A stretch of DNA of 64,000 bases, from positions 56,203-120,202 of the forward strand of contig CAYZWF010000001.1 in assembly GCA_964482135.1 (NCBI GenBank), read 5' to 3'. The position numbers and the translations under genes are program-made. Shown here in pieces: positions 18,536 through 27,101 of the stretch (its first letter is position 1; every line of letters starts with the position of its first letter). The notes under the pieces were generated by a model. The model ran no database searches, was not told the origin of the DNA, and saw nothing but the letters and a program-made list of their open reading frames with translations. Source of the DNA: UBA11136 sp964482135 (GTDB lineage: Bacteria; Pseudomonadota; Alphaproteobacteria; UBA11136).

Positions 18536-19567
18536 GTGACAAATAATCACCAAAACCCAGCCAAAGATTCCAGGGAAGCGCCGCCCGGCAAGGTTTCCGT
18601 GACGGTGCCGGCGCGACTCCATTTCGGATTTCTCGACCTTCATGGCGCCCTCGGGCGGCGCTTCGGAAGTTTCGGCATGGCCCTGGACGGTCTCTCGACG
18701 CGACTTCACGCCGTGCCCGCTGCAACCCTTGGTGTGGACGGCCCGGACCAAAACCCGGCAACGGTTGAGCGGGCCATGGGCTTTGCCCGGACCATAGCAG
18801 AAAGCCTGGGGCTGGAGGGCGGCGCGGCGCTCACCATCGAAGAGGCCATCCCCGACCATGCGGGGCTGGGCTCGGGAACCCAGCTTGGGCTGGCGGTGGG
18901 AGCCGCGCTGACCAGACTTCACGGCCTTAATATTGGTGCCGGCGATCTGGCGCGGCTGTTGGGACGCGGCGCACGATCAGGCATCGGCATCGGCGCCTTC
19001 GAACAGGGCGGCGTCATCCTCGACGGCGGGGTTGCGGTGGACGCTACCGGTAACGGCGAAAACGGCTTCCCGCCGGTGACCAGCCGCCTCGCCTTTCCCG
19101 ATGAGTGGCGGGTGATGCTGATTCTCGACCCCAAGTCCAAGGGCCTGCACGGCAGTGAGGAAAGCGGCGCTTTCGACGCCCTTCCCCCCTACGAAACCGG
19201 ACAGGCCGCCCATCTGTGCCGTGTGATCCTGATGCAGGCGCTGCCGGCGCTTGTGGAAGAAAACCTCACTGATTTCGGCCGCGCCGTCACCATATTGCAG
19301 GAGGCCGTGGGCGGTCATTTTGCCGCAGCCCAGGGCGGGCGTTACAGCAGCCCCCGGGTGGGCGAGGTTCTTGTCCAACTCGCGAAGCAGGGTATTGAGG
19401 GCTATGGACAGAGTTCCTGGGGGCCCACCGGGTTCGCCCTTTTCGAAAGTGAGGCGGAAGCCGCCCGCATGGTGGAAAAAGCCGGGCGGAAATGGGGGGA
19501 TGACGACGGATTGCAATTCATGGTATGCGAAGGCCGCAATCAGGGACATTTAGTTGAAATTTCGTAA
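18536..19567 (+). CDS. mptG: Beta-ribofuranosylaminobenzene 5'-phosphate synthase
   Basis: A 343-residue GHMP-kinase-fold protein. It begins with PARLHFGFLDLHGALGRRFGS and carries IEEAIPDHAGLGSGTQLGLAVG, the glycine-rich loop of the fold, followed by GRGARSGIGIGAFEQGGVILDGG. RFA-P synthase joins 4-aminobenzoate (or 4-hydroxybenzoate) with phosphoribosyl pyrophosphate and is the first committed step of methanopterin biosynthesis. The start is a GTG at 18536 with no strong ribosome-binding site. It opens the plus-strand C1 cluster. Confidence 0.92.
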   Translation: MTNNHQNPAKDSREAPPGKVSVTVPARLHFGFLDLHGALGRRFGSFGMALDGLSTRLHAVPAATLGVDGPDQNPATVERAMGFARTIAESLGLEGGAALTIEEAIPDHAGLGSGTQLGLAVGAALTRLHGLNIGAGDLARLLGRGARSGIGIGAFEQGGVILDGGVAVDATGNGENGFPPVTSRLAFPDEWRVMLILDPKSKGLHGSEESGAFDALPPYETGQAAHLCRVILMQALPALVEENLTDFGRAVTILQEAVGGHFAAAQGGRYSSPRVGEVLVQLAKQGIEGYGQSSWGPTGFALFESEAEAARMVEKAGRKWGDDDGLQFMVCEGRNQGHLVEIS

Positions 19568-19702
19568 CGCGCCGCCCGCCATATCCCGCCGGGCCTTAGT
19601 GGGCATGGTCCCGCCTTCGCCCAGTGAAAAGATAACAGTGAAAAATAACAGTGAAAAAAGCAGCGGTTTAAAAATTAAAGACAGAGGTTAAAGAACAGAA
19701 GA

Positions 19703-20602
19703 ATGAGCAGAAAATATATCCTTCACATGATTACCCCCCAGGCCCATGTCAGCCCCTTCGACGTGAATATGGCCGTGGACGCCGGTTTTGATCTCGTCCT
19801 GCCCTATACCAGCGTGGCGCTGAACGAGATTCAGAGCCTGATTCAGGACGCCATTTTCTCGCGTTCGGTCAACGACGCCAAACGCACCGGCATCTTCATC
19901 TGCGGCAAGGACGCGCAGCTCGCCCTGAGCATGCTGGAAGCGGCGAAGAAGGCCATGGTGCCGCCTTTCGAGATTTCCGTCTTCCCCGACCCGGCGGGTT
20001 CCTTCACCACCGCCGCGGCCATGGTGGCCTGTACCGAGAGGCTGTTGAAGGACAAGCACGACACCACCCTGGACGGTAAAAAGATTGTCATATACGGCGG
20101 CAAGGGAATCGTCGGCACCATCAGCGGCGTCATCTGCGCCCAGGCCGGCGCCACCGCCACCCTGGTGGGCTATGACGGGGTGGAGAACGTGAGGAAGCGG
20201 GCCGAAGACAGTAAGGCGCGGTTCGATGTGAACCTGATCCCCGCCGACGGCAGTACGGAAGAGATGAATACGGCCCTTTTGGCGGACGCCGATATCGTCT
20301 TCTGCGCGGCCCGGGCCGGCACCCAGGTGCTGAGCAAGGAACAGATGGCCACCGCGCCGCAGGTTCTGGTGGTGGCCGACGCCAATGCGGTTCCCCCGGC
20401 GGGCATCGAAGGCGTGGGCCTGAATGACGATGGCGCGGCGCTGGAATCGGGCGCCCTGTCGCTGGGTCCGCTCACCTTCGGCGATATCAAGGTGAAGACG
20501 CAGCGCGAGTTGTTCCAGAACATGTGCACCTCGGACAAGCCGCTCTATCTCAATTTCCAGGAAGCCACCGAAAAAGCCCGCGAACTGGTGGGGATTGGTT
20601 AG
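19703..20602 (+). CDS. mtdB: NAD(P)-dependent methylene-tetrahydromethanopterin dehydrogenase
   Basis: A 299-residue protein with the MtdB N-terminus (KYILHMITPQAHVSPFDVNMA) and a Rossmann domain with KKIVIYGGKGIVGTISGVI near residue 130. It oxidises methylene-H4MPT to methenyl-H4MPT in the formaldehyde oxidation path. It is followed by the mch and fae region and preceded by mptG, as in other methylotrophs. MtdB works with H4MPT, unlike the folate-linked MtdA. The next gene starts inside its end with an 8 bp overlap. Confidence 0.95.
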   Translation: MSRKYILHMITPQAHVSPFDVNMAVDAGFDLVLPYTSVALNEIQSLIQDAIFSRSVNDAKRTGIFICGKDAQLALSMLEAAKKAMVPPFEISVFPDPAGSFTTAAAMVACTERLLKDKHDTTLDGKKIVIYGGKGIVGTISGVICAQAGATATLVGYDGVENVRKRAEDSKARFDVNLIPADGSTEEMNTALLADADIVFCAARAGTQVLSKEQMATAPQVLVVADANAVPPAGIEGVGLNDDGAALESGALSLGPLTFGDIKVKTQRELFQNMCTSDKPLYLNFQEATEKARELVGIG

Positions 20603-21773
20603 GAAAGCCCACTCCGGCGCGCCCCGCGATTTTCTGATCGCCGCCCTGTCAGGCCGTAGCTTGGCGGCGGCGGCGGCCAGGGCGGGCCACCGGGCTTTCG
20701 TCCTCGATCTTTTCAATGACAGCGACCTGGCGGCTATGGCCCGCAAATGCGGTCGCGTGGATTTTGACGGCAGCGGCGGCTTCGAGGACGAGTCTCTGCT
20801 TGAGGCCGCACGAAACCTGGACTGCGGCGAGGACGTTCCCCTGGTGTATGGCGCCGGATTCGAGGACCGCCCGCAGCTGTTGCAAGAACTGGCCGGAGGC
20901 CGGACTCTGTGCGGCAATTCCCCACAAACCCTGGCCCGCATCAAAGACCCCGGCGATTTCTTCGCCACGCTGGAGCGGCTTGGCATCCGCTATCCCGAAA
21001 CACGCCTCACGCCCCCGGGTGATTCCTCAAATGATTTGGCGGGCTGGCTGGTGAAGCCGGTGGGGGGAAGCGGCGGACGCCATATCCGGCCAGTAGATAA
21101 AAACAGCCCGCCGGATACCCCCGTTTATTACCAGAAAATACTGACCGGACGCGCGGTTTCCCTGCTGTTTCTCGGTGACGGCAAACGCATCCGCGCCTTG
21201 GGTCTCAGCGAACAGTTCACCGCGCCCTTTCCTCCCGATCATCCCTTCCGCTTCGGCTTCGCGGTGACACGCCCCGATGGCGATGCCACACTGGAGGCCG
21301 GGCTGACCCGCACCGCCGCCGCATTGAGCGAGGTGTATGGACTGGTGGGGCTGAACAGCCTCGATGCCCTGCTCGACGAGGCGGGGGAGTTACATATCCT
21401 GGAAGTAAATCCGCGCCCCGGCGCCACCCTGGATCTTTTCGATTCCCCGGCGGGGGCAAACCTGTTCGACCTTCATGTGGCGGCGGTGGTGGGAGACCTG
21501 CCCCCTGAGTCCAAAATCATGGGTGGGCGGGCCGATGTTTGCCGCGCCTGTGCTATTTTTTACGCTGACGCGTCCTTTCATATGGGAGAGGGCATGGACT
21601 GGCCGCAATGGACCGCCGACCGGCCGCGAGTGGGAACCGCCTTTACCCCCGGCGACCCCATATGCACGGTGTTTGCGGAAGGCGACACACCGAACGGGGC
21701 CTTGGATTCCCTCGTGGAGCGTGCGGGGCCTTTACGGGACGGCCTCGCCCGGTGTAAGGGTGCTGGCAACTGA
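20595..21773 (+). CDS. ATP-grasp domain protein of the H4MPT cluster
   Basis: A 392-residue ATP-grasp enzyme. The ATP-binding part includes WLVKPVGGSGGRHIRP near residue 150, and the magnesium-binding C-terminal block is LHILEVNPRPGATLDLFDS near residue 275. The protein also has a C-terminal extension of about 100 residues. Homologues occur only or mainly in H4MPT-containing methylotrophs, next to mtdB and mch. A ligase step, perhaps addition of an amino acid to methanopterin or methylofuran, is the obvious guess but not shown. The TTG start overlaps mtdB by 8 bp. Confidence 0.8.
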   Translation: MVRKAHSGAPRDFLIAALSGRSLAAAAARAGHRAFVLDLFNDSDLAAMARKCGRVDFDGSGGFEDESLLEAARNLDCGEDVPLVYGAGFEDRPQLLQELAGGRTLCGNSPQTLARIKDPGDFFATLERLGIRYPETRLTPPGDSSNDLAGWLVKPVGGSGGRHIRPVDKNSPPDTPVYYQKILTGRAVSLLFLGDGKRIRALGLSEQFTAPFPPDHPFRFGFAVTRPDGDATLEAGLTRTAAALSEVYGLVGLNSLDALLDEAGELHILEVNPRPGATLDLFDSPAGANLFDLHVAAVVGDLPPESKIMGGRADVCRACAIFYADASFHMGEGMDWPQWTADRPRVGTAFTPGDPICTVFAEGDTPNGALDSLVERAGPLRDGLARCKGAGN

Positions 21774-21798
21774 TATGAATTAGGAAAGACCCAACTTC

Positions 21799-22791
21799 AT
21801 GAGCCAGAAGATCACCAATCAAGACCCCGGCCAATGGCCCAGCGTCAACGCCGCCGTGGCGCCGCTGGTGCAATGCCTGGTGGAAGGCGCGGCAAGCTTA
21901 CGTATCGGCGTCGAGAAAGGCCCCAAGGGCTGTACCGTGGTGGATTGCGGTATTAATCATCCCGGCGGGCTGGAAGCGGGGCTGTTGGTGACGGACATCT
22001 GTATGGGCGGACTGGGCAGCGCCAGCCTGCAACCGGCATGGTCCTTCGCCCAATGGCCCTGGGCCATCAGTATTCATTCCACCAATCCGGTGCTTTCCTG
22101 TTTGGGCAGCCAGTACGCCGGGTGGAGCCTTGCTTTTGGCGATTTCTTCTCGCTGGGGTCGGGTCCGGCCCGGGCCCTTGCCGGGCGTGAAGACCTGTTC
22201 AAGGAGTTGGGCTACACCGACAAGGCCGATGCCGCCTGTCTGGTTCTGGAAGTGGACAAGGCCCCGCCGGAGGAACTGGTGGAAAAGGTCACCGAGGATT
22301 GCGGCATCGCGGCGAAAAACCTGACCCTGATCCTGACCCCCACCACCAGCCTGGCGGGAAGCCTTCAGGTGGTAGGACGGGTGCTGGAAGTGGCCATGCA
22401 CAAGGTCCATGAGCTTCACTTTCCCCTGGAGCGGGTCATCGACGGCATGGCCAGCGCGCCGCTGCCGCCGGTAGCCGGGAACTTCCTGGCCGGGATGGGG
22501 CGCACCAACGACGCCATCATCTATGGCGGCGCGGCGCATCTTTTCGTGTCGGGCCCCGACGACGACGCGCAACAGCTCGCCAATGACCTGCCGAGCAGCA
22601 ATTCACGGGATTACGGCAAGCCCTTCGAGGAAACCTTCAAAGCTGTGAAGGGTGATTTCTACGCCATCGACGGCAGCCTGTTCAGCCCGGCGCGGGTCAT
22701 CGTCACGGCCATGGAAAGCGGCCGCAGCTTCCACGCCGGAGAGGTCAACGAAGCCCTCTTGAACACGTCATTCGGATATGAAGGCACATAG
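21799..22791 (+). CDS. mch: Methenyl-tetrahydromethanopterin cyclohydrolase
   Basis: A 330-residue Mch with family blocks GCTVVDCGINHPGGLEAGL near residue 40, SIHSTNPVLSCLGSQYAGWSL near residue 95 and GRTNDAIIYGGAAHLFV near residue 235. It hydrolyses methenyl-H4MPT to formyl-H4MPT, between MtdB and Fhc. Length is normal. The next gene begins 14 bp before its stop. Confidence 0.96.
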   Translation: MSQKITNQDPGQWPSVNAAVAPLVQCLVEGAASLRIGVEKGPKGCTVVDCGINHPGGLEAGLLVTDICMGGLGSASLQPAWSFAQWPWAISIHSTNPVLSCLGSQYAGWSLAFGDFFSLGSGPARALAGREDLFKELGYTDKADAACLVLEVDKAPPEELVEKVTEDCGIAAKNLTLILTPTTSLAGSLQVVGRVLEVAMHKVHELHFPLERVIDGMASAPLPPVAGNFLAGMGRTNDAIIYGGAAHLFVSGPDDDAQQLANDLPSSNSRDYGKPFEETFKAVKGDFYAIDGSLFSPARVIVTAMESGRSFHAGEVNEALLNTSFGYEGT

Positions 22792-23722
22792 CCGAATCGC
22801 CCTTTTCAGCGACGACCCCGACTGGCATGCCCGGCGGCTGACGCAAGCATTGCAGAAACGGGGCGCGGAAGTGGTGTGGCTGTCCTTCGCCCAATGCGCC
22901 ATCCAAACCCAGAACGACACCCAAGGAGGTATTTCCGGGCTGCACCTGCCCGGCTTCGAGGACGCCCTTCCCGACGGCGCCTTCGTGCGGCTCATCGATT
23001 CCGGCTCCCTGGAACAGATCACATTGCGGCTGGGACTGCTCCACGGCCTGCGCGAGTTGGGGGTGCCCGTCACCAACGACGCGCGCGCCATCGAAAACAC
23101 GGTGGACAAGTCCATGACCAGTTTCCTGTTGCACAAGGCCGGACTGCCCACCCCGCCCACCTGGGTGAGCGAATGCCCCGAGAAGGCCCAGGCCGTTCTG
23201 AGACAAGAAACCAGGGACGGCGGCAAGCTGGTGCTGAAACCCCTGTTCGGCGCGCAAGGGAAAGGCCTGCGGCTTCTCGACGGCGCGTCGCACCTGCCCG
23301 ACGCGGAAGAGGTGGATGGCGTCTATTACCTGCAACGGTTCATCGATTCGGGAAGCAACGGCGCGCCCGGCACCTGTCATGACTGGCGGGTTCTGGTGGT
23401 GGGCGGCACGGCGGTGGCCGCCATGATCCGCCGCGGCAAGGGCTGGATCACCAATGTCTTGCAGGGCGCCACCTGCGAAGCCGCCGCACTGGATGACGGA
23501 CTGTCGCAAATGGCGGTGAAGGCGGCGGCTACCCTGGGTGCAGACTATGCCGGGGTGGATATTATCCGTGACCGCGAGGGCGTGCATTTCGTGCTCGAGG
23601 TCAACAGCGTCCCGGCCTGGAAGGGGCTGCAGGGAGTATGCGAAAGCGACCTCGCCCAGGTTATCGCCGATGATTTCCTGTCGCGGCTGGGCGAAGGCGA
23701 CCGCCAGGCGGTAGCCGGCTGA
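22778..23722 (+). CDS. RimK-family ATP-grasp glutamate ligase
   Basis: A 314-residue RimK-like ligase. The ATP-grasp core contains LVLKPLFGAQGKGLRLLDG near residue 150, DWRVLVVGGTAVAAMIRRG near residue 205 and FVLEVNSVPAWKGLQGV near residue 275, the last with the metal-binding glutamate and asparagine. Homologues (orf5 type) sit next to mch in methylotrophs. RimK relatives add glutamate to a carboxylate, so glutamylation of H4MPT or methylofuran is plausible. Start overlaps mch by 14 bp, indicating coupling. Confidence 0.85.
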   Translation: MKAHSRIALFSDDPDWHARRLTQALQKRGAEVVWLSFAQCAIQTQNDTQGGISGLHLPGFEDALPDGAFVRLIDSGSLEQITLRLGLLHGLRELGVPVTNDARAIENTVDKSMTSFLLHKAGLPTPPTWVSECPEKAQAVLRQETRDGGKLVLKPLFGAQGKGLRLLDGASHLPDAEEVDGVYYLQRFIDSGSNGAPGTCHDWRVLVVGGTAVAAMIRRGKGWITNVLQGATCEAAALDDGLSQMAVKAAATLGADYAGVDIIRDREGVHFVLEVNSVPAWKGLQGVCESDLAQVIADDFLSRLGEGDRQAVAG

Positions 23723-23729
23723 GCCGGGT

Positions 23730-24602
23730 ATGGGCGAGAGCATCCCCGAAGAGAACGTACGTGAGGCCATCCAACAGGCCTGTCTCACCGAGCTTGAGGC
23801 CCTGAAACCCGGCAACGTGCATGTGCATGCCGAGGGTCACGGCATGACCGTGGGCCACTTCCGCGCCAGCGCCGCCATCGCCGCGGAGCACCTTTCGCGC
23901 CGGGACACCTCCCTGGGCGAGAAAATTCTCGGCGCCGTGGAGTGCAGCGTGGTGGAAGTGGGCTGTAACACCAATCTCGGTATCGTGCTGCTCTGTGCAC
24001 CCCTGGCCGAGGCGGCGCTGGCGGCGGAGGGAGAAGGGACGCTGAGGGAGCGCTTGGCCCGGGTTTTACGGAACTTGAATATTGAGGATGCCAGCTATGT
24101 TTATGAGGCCATCCGCATGGCCTCGCCGGGGGGTCTGGGCGACAGCGATGAACATGACGTGGCGGACGAGCCCACCGTGGACTTGCGCCAGGCCATGGCC
24201 GCGGCGGAGGCACGGGACCGCATCGCCTTTCAATACACCCATGATTTCGAGGATGTATTTCACATTGGCGTGGCGCGCTGGCGCGAGGCTCTAGGCGGGG
24301 GGGAGCGCGAGGAAGAGGCCGCCGCGCTTGTCTATATGAGGTTCCTGGGCCGCTTTCCCGACAGTCATATGGAACGTAAATATTCCGCCACCGTGGCCGA
24401 AGAGGTGCGTGGCCGCGCCGTGGAACTGGAGGCCAGGCTGGCGACGCTGGCCAGCGGGGAAGAAAAAAAGGCGGCCATGTTGGCATTCGATAGCGAGTTG
24501 AAGGACCGCAACCTTAATCCCGGAACCAGCGCCGACTTAACGGTTGCGAGCTTGCTCGCCGCAAAGCTTGAGGATATATTGTCCCGTCCAATTTCCACCT
24601 AG
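23730..24602 (+). CDS. CitG/MdcB-like triphosphoribosyl-dephospho-CoA synthase family protein
   Basis: A 290-residue protein beginning with ACLTELEALKPGNVHVHAEGHGM, the signature of the CitG family, followed by GCNTNLGIVLLCAPLAEAAL and a C-terminal NLNPGTSADLTVASLLAAKLE. Classical CitG makes the citrate/malonate decarboxylase prosthetic precursor. No decarboxylase genes are nearby and homologues of this branch (orf7 type) sit in H4MPT clusters, so it probably acts on a methanopterin or methylofuran intermediate. Gap to the upstream ligase is 7 bp. Confidence 0.82.
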   Translation: MGESIPEENVREAIQQACLTELEALKPGNVHVHAEGHGMTVGHFRASAAIAAEHLSRRDTSLGEKILGAVECSVVEVGCNTNLGIVLLCAPLAEAALAAEGEGTLRERLARVLRNLNIEDASYVYEAIRMASPGGLGDSDEHDVADEPTVDLRQAMAAAEARDRIAFQYTHDFEDVFHIGVARWREALGGGEREEEAAALVYMRFLGRFPDSHMERKYSATVAEEVRGRAVELEARLATLASGEEKKAAMLAFDSELKDRNLNPGTSADLTVASLLAAKLEDILSRPIST

Positions 24603-24704
24603 GGGAATTTGGGATGGTTTTGTGTGTGCTAATAAGCACGGCACAGTTGCGATCAAGAACGTTCAATAACAAACGCGTTTTACTCTAAGGGGAGGATATC
24701 CTTC
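24603..24704 (+). promoter_or_regulatory. Leader of fae with strong ribosome-binding site
   Basis: This gap of 102 bp holds a small hairpin (GTGC-TAATAA-GCAC near 24627) and a very strong Shine-Dalgarno sequence AAGGGGAGGA ending about 10 bases before the fae ATG. Such a site fits the high expression known for Fae. A separate fae promoter may lie here, but I do not see a clear -35/-10 pair. Confidence 0.5.
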
Positions 24705-25214
24705 ATGGCGAAAATCGATAGGTTGATGGTTGGTGAATCTCTGGTTGGTGACGGCAATGAAGTTGCCCATATCGACCTGCTCATCGGCCCCCGTGGCTCT
24801 GCTGCTGAAATGTGCTTTGCCAATTCTCTGACCAACAACAAGGACGGCTTCACCGCCCTTCTGGCTGTTGTTGCTCCGAACCTGATGGCCAAGCCGGCCA
24901 CCGTGATGTTCAACAAAGTGACCATCAAGGGCGCCAAACAGGCGGTTCAGATGTTTGGTCCGGCACAGGCCGGCGTGGCCCAGGCCGTGACCGACTGTGT
25001 TGCCGACGGCACCATTCCCGCCGCCGAAGCCGATGACCTGTTCATCAGCGTTGGCGTCTTCATTCACTGGGAAGCCGACGACGACCGTAAGATCCAGGAC
25101 TACAACTACGAAGCCACCAAAGAGTCCATCAAGCGCGCCGTTGCCGGCGAGCCCAAGGCTCAGGACGTGGTCTCTCAAGCCAAGTCGGCAGCCCATCCGT
25201 TTGCCGCTGGTTGA
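24705..25214 (+). CDS. fae: Formaldehyde-activating enzyme
   Basis: A 169-residue Fae with the typical start VGDGNEVAHIDLLIGPRGS containing the active-site histidine, then AFANSLT-like and NLMAKPATVMFNKVTIKG blocks. It condenses formaldehyde with H4MPT to methylene-H4MPT, the entry step for XoxF-derived formaldehyde. Codon use is noticeably biased to a few codons, as expected for a highly expressed gene. It has a strong ribosome-binding site and its own terminator downstream. Confidence 0.97.
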   Translation: MAKIDRLMVGESLVGDGNEVAHIDLLIGPRGSAAEMCFANSLTNNKDGFTALLAVVAPNLMAKPATVMFNKVTIKGAKQAVQMFGPAQAGVAQAVTDCVADGTIPAAEADDLFISVGVFIHWEADDDRKIQDYNYEATKESIKRAVAGEPKAQDVVSQAKSAAHPFAAG

Positions 25215-25338
25215 CAGTCCCGCAGCTCGTCAGCCGATTCATCAGGTGATGGTTGGTTTACGAAGTTAGCTAAGCTCCTGACGGGTGAGTAAAGGCTTCG
25301 GCGTTCTCACGCCAGAAGGGCTCGCTTAAGGATTATGA

Positions 25339-25367
25339 AGAGGGAGGCGGAAACGCCTCCCTTTTTA
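25339..25367 (+). terminator. Rho-independent terminator after fae
   Basis: A perfect stem GGGAGGCG / CGCCTCCC with a GAAA tetraloop is followed by TTTTT at about 25362-25366. It lies about 130 bp after the fae stop and abuts the stop codon of the convergent HisA-like gene. Confidence 0.9.
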
Positions 25368-26087
25368 TATGCGCCCCTCATAGAACGCGGCGATCTCGTC
25401 TTTTCCAATCTGCCCGTCGAAAAGCGCGCTGGCCAGCAGCACGCCGGACACGCCCCTGTCGCGCAGGAGATTTAGATCATCCACATGGCGCACACCGCCC
25501 GCGGCGATCACCTGTATGTTTCTGTTCTCCTCCCTGATCTGGCCCATGATTTCGCCGAGACGGTCATAATCGGGGCCGTCACCGCCCCCCACACGAGCCA
25601 GGGTCATGACGATCACCCGGCGCGGCCAGAGATCCGCCCGTAAAATAAGTTGCGGCGGACCGAGAAACTCGTCACCCCTGAAATCCAGGGACAGGATCAT
25701 GCGGAGAAATGCTCCGGCAACCAGCGCCGCCACCACATACACATCCGTCTGGCTTTCGCTGCCCAGCACCAGAGCGCCCTCATGGTCTTGCAGCCAGTCT
25801 TGCACTTCCGCCGCGGAGAATCCCGCATCCACCCAGAATTCCACATCCGGGAAGGCGGCGCGCAATTCCGCAATCACAGCTTCGTTGGAGCCGGTACCTT
25901 CAATGGAATCGAGATCGGCCACATAGATCGTGGTAAAAGGATGCAGCCCGAGCAGCCCCCGGCATACATCCACGGGGCCGCTGCCCCGGCAGAGAGGGGT
26001 TTCAACCGGACGGTAGGCGTCTCGATCGCCACGGCGGGCATGGACCACCTGGCCCGATTTGAGGTCGAGAACGGGAATCAGTTTCAA
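25365..26087 (-). CDS. HisA-like TIM-barrel protein of the H4MPT cluster
   Basis: About 240 residues beginning KLIPVLDLKSGQVVHARRG, as in phosphoribosyl isomerases (HisA/HisF fold). It continues with IYVADLDSIEGTGSN, WVDAGFS and VIAAGGVRHVDDLNLLRDRG, which hold the phosphate-binding loops. Genes of this type are a recurring part of methylotroph H4MPT clusters, and their reaction is unknown. The frame is open upstream to 26675, but homology starts at the TTG at 26085-26087, which has AAGGTGAT about 10 bases before it. The gene diverges from the next ATP-grasp gene, with only about 12 bp between starts. Confidence 0.82.
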   Translation of the reverse strand: MKLIPVLDLKSGQVVHARRGDRDAYRPVETPLCRGSGPVDVCRGLLGLHPFTTIYVADLDSIEGTGSNEAVIAELRAAFPDVEFWVDAGFSAAEVQDWLQDHEGALVLGSESQTDVYVVAALVAGAFLRMILSLDFRGDEFLGPPQLILRADLWPRRVIVMTLARVGGGDGPDYDRLGEIMGQIREENRNIQVIAAGGVRHVDDLNLLRDRGVSGVLLASALFDGQIGKDEIAAFYEGRI

Positions 26088-26099
26088 GAGCGGATCACC

Positions 26100-27101
26100 T
26101 TGCGGATTTTCATTTGCGAATACATTACCGGCGGCGGCATGCAAAGCGAAAGCCTGCCGCCTTCGCTGGCTCGCGAGGGCGAGATGATGCTGGCCGCCCT
26201 GGTGGGCGATCTGAGCGCCGTGCTGGGTGAAAGCGGGGTTGGCGAAATTATTGTTTCCCGTAATCCCCGCTTGCCCGCGCCGCCCCTGCCCGCGACCTTT
26301 GTCTCTCCCGAGGATGGAGAAGACATCTGGGAATTCTGGGGCCGCCACATGGGGGAGACGGATGCGTTCTGGCCCATCGCGCCGGAGACGGACGGGGCCA
26401 TGGAGCGTTTTTGTCACATGGCGAAGGAGAGAGACGTCGTTCTGTTGGCCAGCACCCCGGAGGCCATTCGCATCATGACGAGCAAGCGGGCCACCGCGGC
26501 GCTGTTGTCGGAGGGTGGCGTGACCGTGGTTCCCTGTTATAGCGCGGGGGGCGACCTCCCCTCCGCCCAAGAAGGATGGGTGGTGAAACCCGATGACGGC
26601 GCCGGGGCGGAAGACACCCGTTATTTGCAAGACCCCGGGGAGGCGCGGGGCTGGCTGGGGAACCATCCCGGCCATATTGCCCAGCCCTATATGGAAGGCG
26701 AGGTGGCGAGTCTTTCATTGTTATGCCGGGCGGGCGAGGCGAGTTTGCTTGCCTGTAACCGCCAGAGGATCACCATCACGCACGGCGACATCCGGGTGCA
26801 GGCCATCGAAGTGGGCGGCATGGAGGAGCGGCGGGAAGAATTTTCGGCGCTGGGGGACTCCATCGCCGCCCTGTTGCCCGGTCTTTGGGGCTATAACGGG
26901 GTGGACGTTATTTGCGGCACGGAAGGACTCACGGTTTTGGAAATCAATCCCCGTTTGACCACCTCCTATGTGGGGCTGAGCGAAAGCCTGGGCGTAAACC
27001 CCGCCGCGCTGGTTCTCGACCTGTTGGGAGAAAAACCGCTGCCCACATGCCGCCCGCAAAAGACCGTCATGGTTAAGACGGCGGAGTGGGAAGATGAATA
27101 G
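26100..27101 (+). CDS. ATP-grasp ligase (MfnD/orf17-like)
   Basis: About 333 residues starting LRIFICEYITGGGMQSESLPPSL. This opening is shared by ATP-grasp proteins related to archaeal MfnD, the tyramine-glutamate ligase of methanofuran synthesis. ATP-binding sequence EGWVVKPDDGAGAEDT and metal-binding TVLEINPRLTTSYVGL are present. The likely task is glutamylation in methylofuran synthesis, but the substrate is inferred. A TTG at 26100 is the best-placed start. The longer frame reaching back to 25650 runs antisense to the HisA-like gene and lacks homology. Confidence 0.8.
   Translation: MRIFICEYITGGGMQSESLPPSLAREGEMMLAALVGDLSAVLGESGVGEIIVSRNPRLPAPPLPATFVSPEDGEDIWEFWGRHMGETDAFWPIAPETDGAMERFCHMAKERDVVLLASTPEAIRIMTSKRATAALLSEGGVTVVPCYSAGGDLPSAQEGWVVKPDDGAGAEDTRYLQDPGEARGWLGNHPGHIAQPYMEGEVASLSLLCRAGEASLLACNRQRITITHGDIRVQAIEVGGMEERREEFSALGDSIAALLPGLWGYNGVDVICGTEGLTVLEINPRLTTSYVGLSESLGVNPAALVLDLLGEKPLPTCRPQKTVMVKTAEWEDE

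Noticed and set aside
26088..26675. N-terminal extension of the HisA-like gene
   Set aside because: It runs antisense to the ATP-grasp coding region and is not HisA-like. The homologous start is the TTG at 26087.
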